Source: Pseudomonadota bacterium
Lineage (GTDB): Bacteria > Pseudomonadota > Alphaproteobacteria > Rhizobiales > Kaistiaceae
Assembly (NCBI GenBank): GCA_023392225.1
Contig: JAEVZM010000364.1
Location: 1-32,988, forward strand
Direction of reading: 5' to 3'
DNA: 32,988 nucleotides
Shown: piece after piece, positions 1 through 8,083 of the stretch
How the letters are laid out: the number at the start of each line of letters is the position of its first letter
Position numbering within the stretch: position 1 is the first letter of the stretch
Translations under genes and position numbers: made by a program
Notes under the pieces: generated by a model
Database searches by the model: none
What the model was told of the DNA's origin: nothing
What the model saw: the letters and a program-made list of their open reading frames with translations, nothing else

Positions 1-2
1 AA

Positions 3-260
3 ATGGCGGACCGCGCACAAAATCTCCAGGACACCTTCCTGAACTACGTTCGGAAGAACAAGACACCCCTGCCGAGCTTCCTCGTGACTGGCGTGAAGCT
101 CCAGGGCATCGTCACCTGGTTCGACAACTTCTGCGTCCTGCTGCGGCGGGACGGGCACTCGCAATTGGTCTACAAGCACGCCATATCCACCATCATGCCA
201 GGCGCGCCGCTGCAGCTGTTCGAGCCGCAGGAGGACGCTGCGGTCCGGGAGTCCGATTGA
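3..260 (+). CDS. hfq: RNA chaperone Hfq
   Basis: An 85-residue Sm-like RNA chaperone that forms a hexameric ring and helps small regulatory RNAs pair with mRNAs. The protein begins MADRAQNLQDTFLN, contains the Sm1-type stretch GVKLQGIVTWFDNF, and has the diagnostic Hfq Sm2 motif YKHAIST near residues 58-64. Length is normal for an alphaproteobacterial Hfq, with a short acidic tail. The ATG lies only two bases inside the window, so its ribosome binding site and promoter cannot be seen. Its TGA stop overlaps the TTG start of hflX, so the two are probably translationally coupled. The hfq-hflX order is the conserved one. Confidence 0.97.
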   Translation: MADRAQNLQDTFLNYVRKNKTPLPSFLVTGVKLQGIVTWFDNFCVLLRRDGHSQLVYKHAISTIMPGAPLQLFEPQEDAAVRESD

Positions 261-1663
261 GCGAGACAGAGCAAGATACAGTCGACCAATTCGAGGGGTC
301 CCGGAGTCCGGTTGCGGACCGGGCCCTTGTACTCGTGCCTCTGTCGCGCGGACGCCGCGCGGAGGAGGGCGCGGCCGACCGGGACAGCGAGGCGCGGGTC
401 GAGGAAGCCGCGGGCCTGGCGCGAGCGATCGAGCTGGACGTGGTCGACGCTGTCGCAGTTCCGTTGTCGACCTACAGGCCCGCGACCCTGTTCGGCGCCG
501 GCAAGGTCGATGAACTCGCGCCGCTCATCGCGCATGACCGCATCGGGCTGGTGGTCGTCGACCATACGCTGACCCCGGTGCAGCAGCGCAATCTCGAGAA
601 GGCCTGGAAGGCCAAGGTCATCGACCGGACCGGCCTGATCCTGGAGATTTTCGGCGAGCGCGCGCAGACGCGCGAAGGCCGGCTCCAGGTCGAGCTGGCG
701 CATCTGACGTACCAGAAGAGCCGGCTGGTGCGCAGCTGGACCCATCTCGAGCGCCAGCGCGGCGGCTTCGGCTTCCTCGGCGGACCCGGCGAAACCCAGA
801 TCGAGGCCGACCGGCGGGTGATCTCCGAGCGGATCGACAAGTTCAAGATGGAGCTTCAGACCGTCGTCACCCGGCGCCGGCTGCAGCGCCGCCGGCGCAA
901 ACGCTCCGGCTATCCGGTGGTGGCGCTGGTCGGCTACACCAATGCCGGCAAGTCGACGCTGTTCAACGCGCTGACACGCTCCGGCGTCTTTGCCGACGAC
1001 CGGCTGTTCGCGACCCTCGACCCGACGCTCCGCCGGGTCGACCTGCCGAATGGCACCGGAATCATCCTCTCCGACACCGTCGGGTTCGTCTCCGACCTGC
1101 CGACGACGCTCGTCGCGGCCTTCCGGGCGACACTCGAGGAAGTGGCCGAGGCCGACCTCATCCTCCATGTCCGGGACATCGCCCATCCCGACACCGAGGC
1201 GCAGGCCGGGGACGTCGCCGCCGTGCTCACCGAGCTCGACATCGACGTCAATGATCCGGCGCGGGTAATCGAGGTGTGGAACAAGATCGACCTCATCCCG
1301 GAGGACGAGCGGCCGCCGCGCACCATCCCGCCGCGGGCCGGGACCGGCAAGAGCGACGGCAGTCCGCTGGTGGTAACCGTGGCGGCACTGACCGGGGAGG
1401 GGCTGCCTGACCTTCTGACCGCGATCGAGGCCCGCATCGTCGAGAACGACGTGATCTTCCGGGTCGAGCTGCACGGCGACGCCGTCGCCGACCTCCATCG
1501 GCTCTACGAGATGGGCGACGTGCTCGACCGGCAGGACCGGGAGGATGGCGCCATCTTCGCCTCGGTCAGGGTTCCGGTCGAGACGCTCGACCGCTTCCGG
1601 GCGGCGTTCCCGGGCGCCCGCCGCGAGGCAGCCGCCGAGGCGCCGGCCACACAGATCGCCTAG
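257..1663 (+). CDS. hflX: Ribosome-associated GTPase HflX
   Basis: A 468-residue GTPase of the HflX family, known to bind the 50S subunit and rescue or split stalled ribosomes. An N-terminal HflX domain (about residues 25-215) carries the family glycine-rich stretch GGFGFLGGPGETQIE, followed by a basic linker. The G domain has G1 GYTNAGKST (226-234), G3 DTVGF (273-277) and G4 NKID (342-345). The start is TTG, overlapping the hfq stop (TTGA); no better start keeps the N-terminus. An arginine-, glutamate- and alanine-rich N-terminal 25 residues is variable in the family. The gene converges on mazG with only 13 bases between the stops. Confidence 0.96.
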   Translation: MSETEQDTVDQFEGSRSPVADRALVLVPLSRGRRAEEGAADRDSEARVEEAAGLARAIELDVVDAVAVPLSTYRPATLFGAGKVDELAPLIAHDRIGLVVVDHTLTPVQQRNLEKAWKAKVIDRTGLILEIFGERAQTREGRLQVELAHLTYQKSRLVRSWTHLERQRGGFGFLGGPGETQIEADRRVISERIDKFKMELQTVVTRRRLQRRRRKRSGYPVVALVGYTNAGKSTLFNALTRSGVFADDRLFATLDPTLRRVDLPNGTGIILSDTVGFVSDLPTTLVAAFRATLEEVAEADLILHVRDIAHPDTEAQAGDVAAVLTELDIDVNDPARVIEVWNKIDLIPEDERPPRTIPPRAGTGKSDGSPLVVTVAALTGEGLPDLLTAIEARIVENDVIFRVELHGDAVADLHRLYEMGDVLDRQDREDGAIFASVRVPVETLDRFRAAFPGARREAAAEAPATQIA

Positions 1664-1676
1664 GACCCGGGCTGCA

Positions 1677-2510
1677 TCAGGCCTCGGGCTCCGAGGTCTT
1701 CGCCGCCTGCCAGAGCGCTTCCATCTCGTCGAGGGACGCTTCGGCAGGGGTTCGACCTTCGGCCGCGAGGGCGGCTTCGATCGCGCCGAAGCGGCGCTCG
1801 AACTTGACGTTGGTGGTCCCGAGAGCCTGTTCGGGATCGACTCCGACGTGCCGGGCGAGGTTGACCACCGCGAACATCAGGTCGCCGACCTCGCCGGAAA
1901 GCCGCTCCGGGCCGGCTCCGGCATCGAGCTCGGCCTCGACCTCGTCGATCTCCTCGCGGAGCTTGGCGAGCACCGCGCGCGGGTCGTTCCAGTCGAAGCC
2001 GACCGTCGAGGCCTTCTCCTGGAGCTTGAGCGCACGCTGCAACGGCCCGAGCCCGCGGCCGACAGCGCCGAGCAGTCCCGAACGATCCAGCTCCGGCAGC
2101 CCGGCCGCGGCGCGCGCGGCGCGGCGCTCGGCCTTCTCCTCGGCCTTGATCTTCTCCCAGAACCCCTTGGCTGCGCCGGCGGCGCGGGCCGTCTCGTCGC
2201 CGAACACATGCGGATGGCGCCGGATCATCTTGGTGGTGATCGCCTCAACAACGTCGGGAAAGGCGAAGGCGCCGGCTTCCTCGGCCATCCGCGCGTGGTA
2301 GACGACCTGGAGAAGGAGGTCACCCAGCTCCTCGCGAAGGTCGACCATGTCGCCGCGGGCGATCGCCTCGGCGACCTCATGCGCTTCCTCGACGGTGTAG
2401 GGCGCGATCGAGGCGAAGTCCTGCTCGATGTCCCACGGGCAGCCGGTCTCGGGGTCGCGGAGCGCCGCCATGATCTCGATGAGGCGGGCAATGTCCCGGT
2501 CAGGCGTCAT
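1677..2510 (-). CDS. mazG: Nucleoside triphosphate pyrophosphohydrolase MazG
   Basis: A 277-residue all-alpha NTP pyrophosphohydrolase that hydrolyses (d)NTPs to the monophosphate and pyrophosphate, a housecleaning and stress-modulating role. Two tandem MazG domains are visible. The N-terminal one has CPWDIEQ (24-30) and the metal-binding acidic pairs EEAHE (41-45) and EELGD (60-64). The C-terminal one has LREEIDEVEAEL followed by a GEVGDLMFAVVN helix. The ATG is preceded at 6 bases by AAGGAA, within which the upstream Nudix remnant ends, so the two were probably one transcript. MazG next to hfq-hflX is a common alphaproteobacterial arrangement, but here it is convergent to hflX. Confidence 0.96.
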   Translation of the reverse strand: MTPDRDIARLIEIMAALRDPETGCPWDIEQDFASIAPYTVEEAHEVAEAIARGDMVDLREELGDLLLQVVYHARMAEEAGAFAFPDVVEAITTKMIRRHPHVFGDETARAAGAAKGFWEKIKAEEKAERRAARAAAGLPELDRSGLLGAVGRGLGPLQRALKLQEKASTVGFDWNDPRAVLAKLREEIDEVEAELDAGAGPERLSGEVGDLMFAVVNLARHVGVDPEQALGTTNVKFERRFGAIEAALAAEGRTPAEASLDEMEALWQAAKTSEPEA

Positions 2511-2522
2511 GATCGTTCCTTT

Positions 2523-2995
2523 TCACGAAGCGTCGTGATGGACGCGATGCTGCACCGTGTCCGGCACATCGGCCAGCATGTCGCGCACCAGCATGTCGCG
2601 CAGCAGAGTCGGGCGCAGGTCCCAGCGCGCGAGACTGGCGGGGTCCGACAAGGCCCAGCGGAATTCGAGATCCGCCGCGCCGTCGCGACACCGATGCACC
2701 ACATCGTCCGGGCTGAACGGCAGCGGCGTCATGAGCGTCGCGTCGAAATAGAGGCCCAGCTCGTGGGCGTCGCGCGCGCCCAGGCGGAAGAAGTTCTCGA
2801 TGACGAAGCGCAAGGGGCCGATCTCGGCGTCGCAACCGAGCTCCCCGCCGCAGCTTCCCGAAGCTCGACCCGACCACCAGGAAGCGACCAGCTGTCGTCC
2901 GGGATCGCACGGTGGATGAGCACGTGACCGTGGGCACGGATGAGGGCGCAGGCCCGCAGTTGAAATCGGTGCGAACCGTCGTCGAGGACGATCAT
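2523..2995 (-). pseudogene. Broken Nudix hydrolase (frameshift in the Nudix box)
   Basis: Two reading frames together spell one small Nudix hydrolase. Frame one, from an ATG at 2995, reads MIVLDDGSHRFQLRACALI and continues to SWSLPGGRVELREAAA, the first half of the Nudix signature. Frame two resumes at about 2843 with ELGCDAEIGPLRFVIENFF and runs to a stop at 2523. Against G-x5-E-x7-REUxEExGU, residues 80-88 including the catalytic RE-x2-E part are missing: two bases stand where about 27 are expected, a net loss of 25 that shifts the frame. Frame one extends on to 2729 in nonsense sequence. The same frame is open upstream to 3082, but ATG 2995 fits the family start. It could be a true pseudogene or an assembly error. 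Confidence 0.8.
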
Positions 2996-3103
2996 GGTCC
3001 GGTTCAAGACAGCCTCACCAACGCAAGTCGCATAAGATATATTATGGAACGCGACGATATGGGCGAGGCGGCTCCGGGACACTGGCCACCGGCCCAGATA
3101 CCG

Positions 3104-3901
3104 CTAGAGCGCGACGACCATGCCGTCATAAGCGGGCTCGACATTGTCCGGCAGTTCGGCGCTGAGCGCGTCGTAGTCGAGGCTGTAGTCCATGTGGGTC
3201 AGGATCGCACGGCGGACGCCGAGCCGCGCAATCCACGACAGCGTCTCCGGTACCGAGAAATGGCTGGGATGCGGCTCGTGGCGCAGTGCGTCGACGATCC
3301 ACACGTCGACGCCTTCGATCACTGCCTGAGCGGCGTCATCCAAGGCACTGACATCGCAGGAATATGCGAGGCCGCCGAAGCGGAACCCGAGCGTGCCGAT
3401 GCCACCGTGCGTCTGCTGGTATGGAAGGATCTCCATCGGGCCGCCGGCGCCGTCGATGACGATGGGCCGGTATGGCTCGATATGGTTCATCCGCAGCGTC
3501 GGCGGATAGGTGCCGCCGGGCGGCGTCTCGAAGCAGTAGCGGAAACCTTCGAGGATGCGCGCCGCGGTCGGCGTGTCCGCATAGACTTCGACCCGCCGGC
3601 GCGTCTGCATCCAGAACGCCCGAAGGTCGTCGATACCGTGCAGATGGTCGGCGTGGGCGTGGGTATAGAGGACGGCATCGATATGGTTAACGCCCGCGGC
3701 AAGCAGCTGCTCGCGCATATCCGGGCTGGTGTCGATCAGAACGGTGGTGGTGCCGCTGTCGGCGACCTGCTGGAGGAGCAGCGAGCAGCGGCTCCGCCGG
3801 TTCCTGGGCTCGGTCGGGTCGCACTTTCCCCAGTCGTTGCCGATCCGCGGCACGCCCGGCGAAGGCCCGCAGCCGAGGATCGTGACGACCTTCCGGGTCA
3901 C
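3104..3901 (-). CDS. MBL-fold metallo-hydrolase (PhnP-like)
   Basis: A 265-residue metallo-beta-lactamase-fold hydrolase. The metal-binding motif HAHADH occupies residues 81-86, followed by LHGIDDLR, typical of the PhnP-like branch (cyclic phosphodiester hydrolases). Further ligands are plausible at TH of YQQTHGG, D of YSCDVSALDD and H of ALRHEPHPSHFS, with LTHMDYSLDY near the end. It starts at GTG, overlapping the tatD stop in a GTGA arrangement, so it is coupled to tatD, a pairing seen in other Rhizobiales. The precise substrate is not established; no phn genes are nearby, so a role in phosphonate use is not supported by context. Confidence 0.88.
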   Translation of the reverse strand: MTRKVVTILGCGPSPGVPRIGNDWGKCDPTEPRNRRSRCSLLLQQVADSGTTTVLIDTSPDMREQLLAAGVNHIDAVLYTHAHADHLHGIDDLRAFWMQTRRRVEVYADTPTAARILEGFRYCFETPPGGTYPPTLRMNHIEPYRPIVIDGAGGPMEILPYQQTHGGIGTLGFRFGGLAYSCDVSALDDAAQAVIEGVDVWIVDALRHEPHPSHFSVPETLSWIARLGVRRAILTHMDYSLDYDALSAELPDNVEPAYDGMVVAL

Positions 3902-4680
3902 GCCGGCCGCTCGGCTTTGCTGAACAGCCGGAAGAAGTTGTCGGTGGTCGCAGTGGCGAGGATGTGCGGCGCGACGCCCTTCACGTCCGCGACGACCCGC
4001 GCCGTCTCGACCACGTAGGACGGCTCGTTGCGCCGGCCGCGGTGCGGCGGCGGCGCAAGATACGGCGCATCGGTCTCGACCAGGATCCGGTCGAGCGGCA
4101 CGTCGCGGGCGATGTCGCGGATCGCGGCAGAGTTCTTGAAGGTGACGATGCCCGAGAACGAGACGTAGAGCCCGAGCGCCAGGCCGCGGCGAGCGAGATC
4201 CGCGCCGGAAGAGAAGCAGTGGAGCACGGCGGGGAAGGCGCCCTTCCCCATCTCCTCCTCGAGGATCGCCGCCATGTCGTCATCGGCGTCGCGGGCATGG
4301 ATGACGAGCGGCAGGCCGGTCTCGCGGGCCGCCGCGATGTGGCGGATGAAGGACGCCCGCTGCAGCTCGCGCGGGGCCGCGTCGTAGTGGTAGTCGAGCC
4401 CCGCCTCGCAGATCGCCACGACCTTCGGGTCGGCGGAGAGCCGCACCAGCTCCGCGGTCGGCACGTCGGGCTCCTCGCCGGCGCTGTTGGGATGCGTCCC
4501 GACCGAACACCAGACGTCCGGATAGCGCTCGACCATGGCCCGGAGCGCGGCAAAGCGCGCCACCCGGGTGGAGATGCTGACCATGGTGCCGACGCCGGCC
4601 GCCCGCGCGCGGTCGATCACCGCATCGCGGTCGTCCTCGAATTCGGGAAAGTCGAGATGGCAGTGACTGTCGACGAGCAT
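3898..4680 (-). CDS. tatD: TatD-family metal-dependent hydrolase (DNase)
   Basis: A 260-residue TIM-barrel hydrolase of the TatD/YcfH family, reported as 3'-5' exonucleases or D-aminoacyl-tRNA-type hydrolases. Metal ligands are recognisable: HCHLD near the N-terminus (residues 6-10), E in AICEAGLDYHYD, H in LVIHARDA, H in LHCFSSG and D in VETDAPYLAP. The ORF is open upstream to 4731, but ATG 4680 places MLVDSHCHLDF at the start, as in the family, and has AAGGA seven bases upstream, embedded around the metG stop. It follows metG by 10 bases and overlaps the MBL hydrolase gene, so it sits inside the metG operon as is usual. Confidence 0.95.
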   Translation of the reverse strand: MLVDSHCHLDFPEFEDDRDAVIDRARAAGVGTMVSISTRVARFAALRAMVERYPDVWCSVGTHPNSAGEEPDVPTAELVRLSADPKVVAICEAGLDYHYDAAPRELQRASFIRHIAAARETGLPLVIHARDADDDMAAILEEEMGKGAFPAVLHCFSSGADLARRGLALGLYVSFSGIVTFKNSAAIRDIARDVPLDRILVETDAPYLAPPPHRGRRNEPSYVVETARVVADVKGVAPHILATATTDNFFRLFSKAERPA

Positions 4681-4690
4681 CCTGCGTCCT

Positions 4691-6256
4691 TCAGCTCGCA
4701 GGCCTCTCGTCCGTCGCCGCGTCCTCGACATAGCGCGGGAACACTGGCACCGGCGGCGGCAGGCGCGTTCCGCCCGGAATCCGTCCCGCTGCGCCGAGGC
4801 TCGCGAAGGCCCGCGCTTCGGCGGGGACCGCGAGGATGTCGAGCAGCTTCTCCGACGACGACGGCATGACCGGCTGGGTCAGGATCGCGACCTGTCGGAT
4901 GAGGTCGGCGGTGACGTTCATCACCGTGCCGAAACGCTCCGGATCGGTCTTGCGGAGCGTCCAGGGCGCAGCGCCGGCGAAATAGCGGTTGGCCTCGGCG
5001 ACCACCGCCCAGATCGCGTTCAGCGCCTGGTGGATCTGCTGCCCGGCGAACGCCTTCCGGCATTGCTCGAGCAGCGCATCGGCCTGCGCGAGGATGCTCG
5101 CGTCCTCCGGCGCAAGCGGCCCGAGCGCCGGCAGCACGCCGTCACAGTTCTTGGCGATCATCGACAGCGAGCGCTGCGCGAGATTACCGAGGTCGTTGGC
5201 GAGGTCGGCATTGATGCGCTGGACGATGGCTTCGTGGCTGTAGTTGCCGTCCTGGCCGAACGGCACCTCGCGGAGGAAGAAGTAGCGCACCGCGTCGACG
5301 CCGTAGGCCTTGACCAGCGAGAACGGGTCGATGACGTTGCCGACCGACTTCGACATCTTCTCCCCGCGGTTGAAGACGAAGCCGTGGGCGAAGACGCGCT
5401 TCGGCAGCGCCAGCCCGGCCGACATCAGGAATGCCGGCCAGTACACCGCGTGGAAGCGGACGATGTCCTTGCCGATGACGTGGAGGTCCGCCGGCCAGTA
5501 GCGCTCGAATTTCCCTGCATCGTCGGGGAAGCCGGCACCGGTGATGTAGTTAGTGAGCGCGTCGACCCACACATACATCACGTGGCTCGGATCCTCCGGC
5601 ACCGGGATGCCCCAGTCGAAGGTGGTACGCGAGATCGAGAGGTCCCGGAGCCCGCCCTTGACGAAGCTCACCACCTCGTTGCGGCGCTCGTCGGGGCCGA
5701 TGAAGTCGGGGTTGGCCTCGTAGTGGGCGAGCAGCCGCTCCTGGTAGGCCGAGAGGCGGAAGAAGTAGCTCGCCTCCTCCACCCACTCGACCGGCGTGCC
5801 CTGCGGCCCGTAGCGGACATTGTCCGCCCGCACCTCGGTCTCGGACTCGGCGTAGTACGCCTCGTCACGGACCGAGTACCAGCCCGAATAGCTGTCGCGA
5901 TAGATGTCGCCATTGGCGGCCATGCGCCGCCAGATCTCCTCGCAGGAGCGGTAGTGCCGAGGCTCGGTGGTGCGGATGAAGTCGTCGTTCGAACAGTCGA
6001 GCGCCTCGGTCATCGCCTTGAACAGCGCGGCGTTGCGGTCGGCGAATTCCTTCGTCGACACCCCGTTCCGAGCCGCCGTCTGCTGCATCTTGAGGCCGTG
6101 CTCGTCGGTGCCGGTCAGGAACAGGACGTCGGCGCCGTCGAGCCGCTGGAAGCGGGCCAGCGCATCGGTCGCCATGTCCTCGTAGGCGTGGCCGATATGC
6201 GGGGCGCCGTTGGGATAGGAGATCGCGGTGGTGATGTAGTACTTGCGGGCACTCAT
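4691..6256 (-). CDS. metG: Methionyl-tRNA synthetase
   Basis: A 521-residue class I aminoacyl-tRNA synthetase that charges tRNA-Met. The HIGH-type motif PHIGH is at 19-23 and KMSKS at 300-304. The connective peptide (about 115-155) lacks the zinc-binding cysteine pairs, so this is the short, zinc-free type found in alphaproteobacteria. It also has no C-terminal tRNA-binding domain; the anticodon-binding helical domain runs from about 370 to 500, with the Trp-containing AAPWTLRK stretch. It lies between holB (69 bases upstream) and tatD (10 bases downstream). Essential; length is normal for this type. Confidence 0.98.
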   Translation of the reverse strand: MSARKYYITTAISYPNGAPHIGHAYEDMATDALARFQRLDGADVLFLTGTDEHGLKMQQTAARNGVSTKEFADRNAALFKAMTEALDCSNDDFIRTTEPRHYRSCEEIWRRMAANGDIYRDSYSGWYSVRDEAYYAESETEVRADNVRYGPQGTPVEWVEEASYFFRLSAYQERLLAHYEANPDFIGPDERRNEVVSFVKGGLRDLSISRTTFDWGIPVPEDPSHVMYVWVDALTNYITGAGFPDDAGKFERYWPADLHVIGKDIVRFHAVYWPAFLMSAGLALPKRVFAHGFVFNRGEKMSKSVGNVIDPFSLVKAYGVDAVRYFFLREVPFGQDGNYSHEAIVQRINADLANDLGNLAQRSLSMIAKNCDGVLPALGPLAPEDASILAQADALLEQCRKAFAGQQIHQALNAIWAVVAEANRYFAGAAPWTLRKTDPERFGTVMNVTADLIRQVAILTQPVMPSSSEKLLDILAVPAEARAFASLGAAGRIPGGTRLPPPVPVFPRYVEDAATDERPAS

Positions 6257-6325
6257 GGTGGTCTCGCCGGTGGGTCTGATGCTGCGCAGCTCAGGTCGCG
6301 GCCGGATATCGGCCGGAAGGCATCG

Positions 6326-7408
6326 TCACATTCGTGCGGCGCGGGCGAGCGACATGAGGATCGAGAGCACGACCTGCTTGCGGTCAAGATTGAGGTCCTC
6401 GGCTTCCGTCGAGGATTGCGCGACCTTGTCCCACACCTCCGCCCATCTGGCAAGCGGAACGGCCCGGAGCGCCGGCCCCGGACGGGCCTCCGCCGCAGGC
6501 TCGTCCTCGCCGCGGACCCGCCGCGCCAGCCACGCCCGCACCGTGTCGAGGAAGCCGTAATAGGCATCGTCGTCGCGGCGCCCGGAAACGCTGCTGGCGA
6601 GCTCATGCATGGCGGCGACATCGGGCTCGCCGACGCTGGCTGCGAAGCGGGCGAAGGCCCGATAGGTCTCGATGCCGTCCTCCTGAAGCAGGAGGATGGC
6701 GCGCCGGAGGCTGCCCTCGGCGAGCGCCGCGGCAAGGCGGATGTCGTCCTCGCCGGCCGAGATGCTGCCGTTGTCGCGGATGGCGGCGATGATCGCATCC
6801 GGCGTCAGCGGCGCAATATCGAGCCGCCGGCAGCGCGAGCGGATGGTCGGCAGGAGCCGTCCGGGCGTGTGGCTGATGACGAAGAACAGGGCGCGCGACG
6901 GCGGCTCCTCGAGCACCTTGAGGAGCGCATTGGCGGCGCTCGCATTCATCTCGTCTGCGGAATCGACGATGGCGATGCGCCAGCCCCCTTCCCCGCCGGT
7001 CGAGCCGAAGAAGCCGACGGTCTTGCGGATCTCGTCGACGGCGAGCTCGGTCTTGTACCGCTTGTTCTTGTCGTCCCAGGGCCGCTCCATGACGAGGAGG
7101 TTCGGATGCGCGCGCCCGGCAACACGGCGGAACGCCGGCGCATCCTCCGGAACGAACAGGTCGCGCGCCGCGCCAACCGCAGCCACGCGCGGGTCCGGGT
7201 GGGCAAGCGCGAAACGGGCGAAGCGATAGGCGAGCGTCGCCTTGCCGATGCCCTTGGTGCCGCCGATCAGCCAGGCATGGTGCATGCGGCCGCCGCGATA
7301 GGCGTCGAGCAGCGCCGCCTCGGCGGCAGGCGCGCCGTACCAGTTCGGCTGGGCCTCGGGCGGTGGCCAGCCGTCGATCGCGTCGAGCCGGAGGACGTCG
7401 TCCACCAT
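6326..7408 (-). CDS. holB: DNA polymerase III delta-prime subunit
   Basis: A 360-residue clamp-loader subunit of the AAA+ superfamily, part of the complex that loads the beta sliding clamp. The P-loop region reads GGTKGIGKATLAYRFARF: Ala replaces the usual Ser/Thr after Lys, normal for alphaproteobacterial delta-prime, which acts as a stator and is not an active ATPase. The SRCRRL motif (the SRC arginine-finger motif of delta-prime/gamma subunits) is present. The four-cysteine zinc module of E. coli delta-prime is absent. The ATG shares one base with the tmk stop (TGATG), a classic coupled tmk-holB pair. Confidence 0.95.
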   Translation of the reverse strand: MVDDVLRLDAIDGWPPPEAQPNWYGAPAAEAALLDAYRGGRMHHAWLIGGTKGIGKATLAYRFARFALAHPDPRVAAVGAARDLFVPEDAPAFRRVAGRAHPNLLVMERPWDDKNKRYKTELAVDEIRKTVGFFGSTGGEGGWRIAIVDSADEMNASAANALLKVLEEPPSRALFFVISHTPGRLLPTIRSRCRRLDIAPLTPDAIIAAIRDNGSISAGEDDIRLAAALAEGSLRRAILLLQEDGIETYRAFARFAASVGEPDVAAMHELASSVSGRRDDDAYYGFLDTVRAWLARRVRGEDEPAAEARPGPALRAVPLARWAEVWDKVAQSSTEAEDLNLDRKQVVLSILMSLARAARM

Positions 7409-8055
7409 CAGGCCGCCGCGCGGAACAGGCGCGCCGTCACGTTGCGCCAGATGTCGTCGGCGACCTCCTTCTCGCTCCGCGTGGCATCGACCACGAGGCA
7501 GCGGCCGGGATCGGCCTCGGCCAGCGCCAGAAACGCGGCGCGGCGGCGGGCATGGGGGTCGAGCGCCTCGCTGTCGAAGCGGTCCGGCCCGGCGCCGGTC
7601 GCGGCGTGGCGCGCCTTCACCCGGGCGAGACCGACTTCGGGGGGAATGTCGAGGATGATCGTGAGATTGGGGCGCGAGTCACCAACGGCGATGCGCTCGA
7701 GGGCGGCCAGCGTCTCGGGCGGCACGCCGCCTTCGGCGCCCTGGTATACCCGGGTCGAATCGGTGAAGCGGTCGCACAGCACCCAGGCGTTTGACTCGAG
7801 CGCCGGCCGGATCACCCGCTCGACGTGATCGGCGCGCGCGGCGGCAAAGAGCAGAGCCTCAGCCTCGGTCCCCATGGCGCTTGCCGAGCCGCCGAGAATG
7901 AAGTCGCGGATCGCCTCGGCCGCCGGTGTCCCGCCAGGCTCGCGCGTCGTCACGACACGAATGCCGCACTCCGCGAGGTGTGCGGCGAGGTGGTGGATCT
8001 GGGTGGACTTCCCTGCCCCTTCCCCGCCCTCGAAAGTGATGAACTTGCCGGCCAT
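7408..8055 (-). CDS. tmk: Thymidylate kinase
   Basis: A 215-residue kinase that phosphorylates dTMP to dTDP for DNA synthesis. The P-loop FEGGEGAGKST is at residues 8-18, the DRF motif is in CDRFTDSTRVYQG, and the TREPGGTP substrate loop is intact. The frame is open upstream to 8127, but ATG 8055 (MAGKFITFEGGEG) matches the family N-terminus. It follows dacA by 28 bases and is coupled to holB by a TGATG overlap. Confidence 0.97.
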   Translation of the reverse strand: MAGKFITFEGGEGAGKSTQIHHLAAHLAECGIRVVTTREPGGTPAAEAIRDFILGGSASAMGTEAEALLFAAARADHVERVIRPALESNAWVLCDRFTDSTRVYQGAEGGVPPETLAALERIAVGDSRPNLTIILDIPPEVGLARVKARHAATGAGPDRFDSEALDPHARRRAAFLALAEADPGRCLVVDATRSEKEVADDIWRNVTARLFRAAA

Positions 8056-8083
8056 GGCCTTCGGATATAGCCCCCGTGGTGCG

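Noticed and set aside
3104..3901. The PhnP-like hydrolase as a sign of a phosphonate-use locus.
   Set aside because: No phn genes are nearby, and coupling to tatD in a metG operon is a common housekeeping arrangement.
4691..6256. MetG lacking zinc cysteines and the C-terminal tRNA-binding domain, first suspected as truncation.
   Set aside because: A short zinc-free MetG is the normal type in alphaproteobacteria and both catalytic motifs are intact.
6326..7408. HolB P-loop with Ala after Lys and no four-cysteine zinc module, first suspected as damage.
   Set aside because: Delta-prime subunits are ATPase-inactive stators, and alphaproteobacterial members commonly have this form.
5030..7828. 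A plus-strand open frame of 932 codons antisense to metG, holB and tmk.
   Set aside because: It is the shadow of three conserved essential genes, with no domain or start signal of its own.
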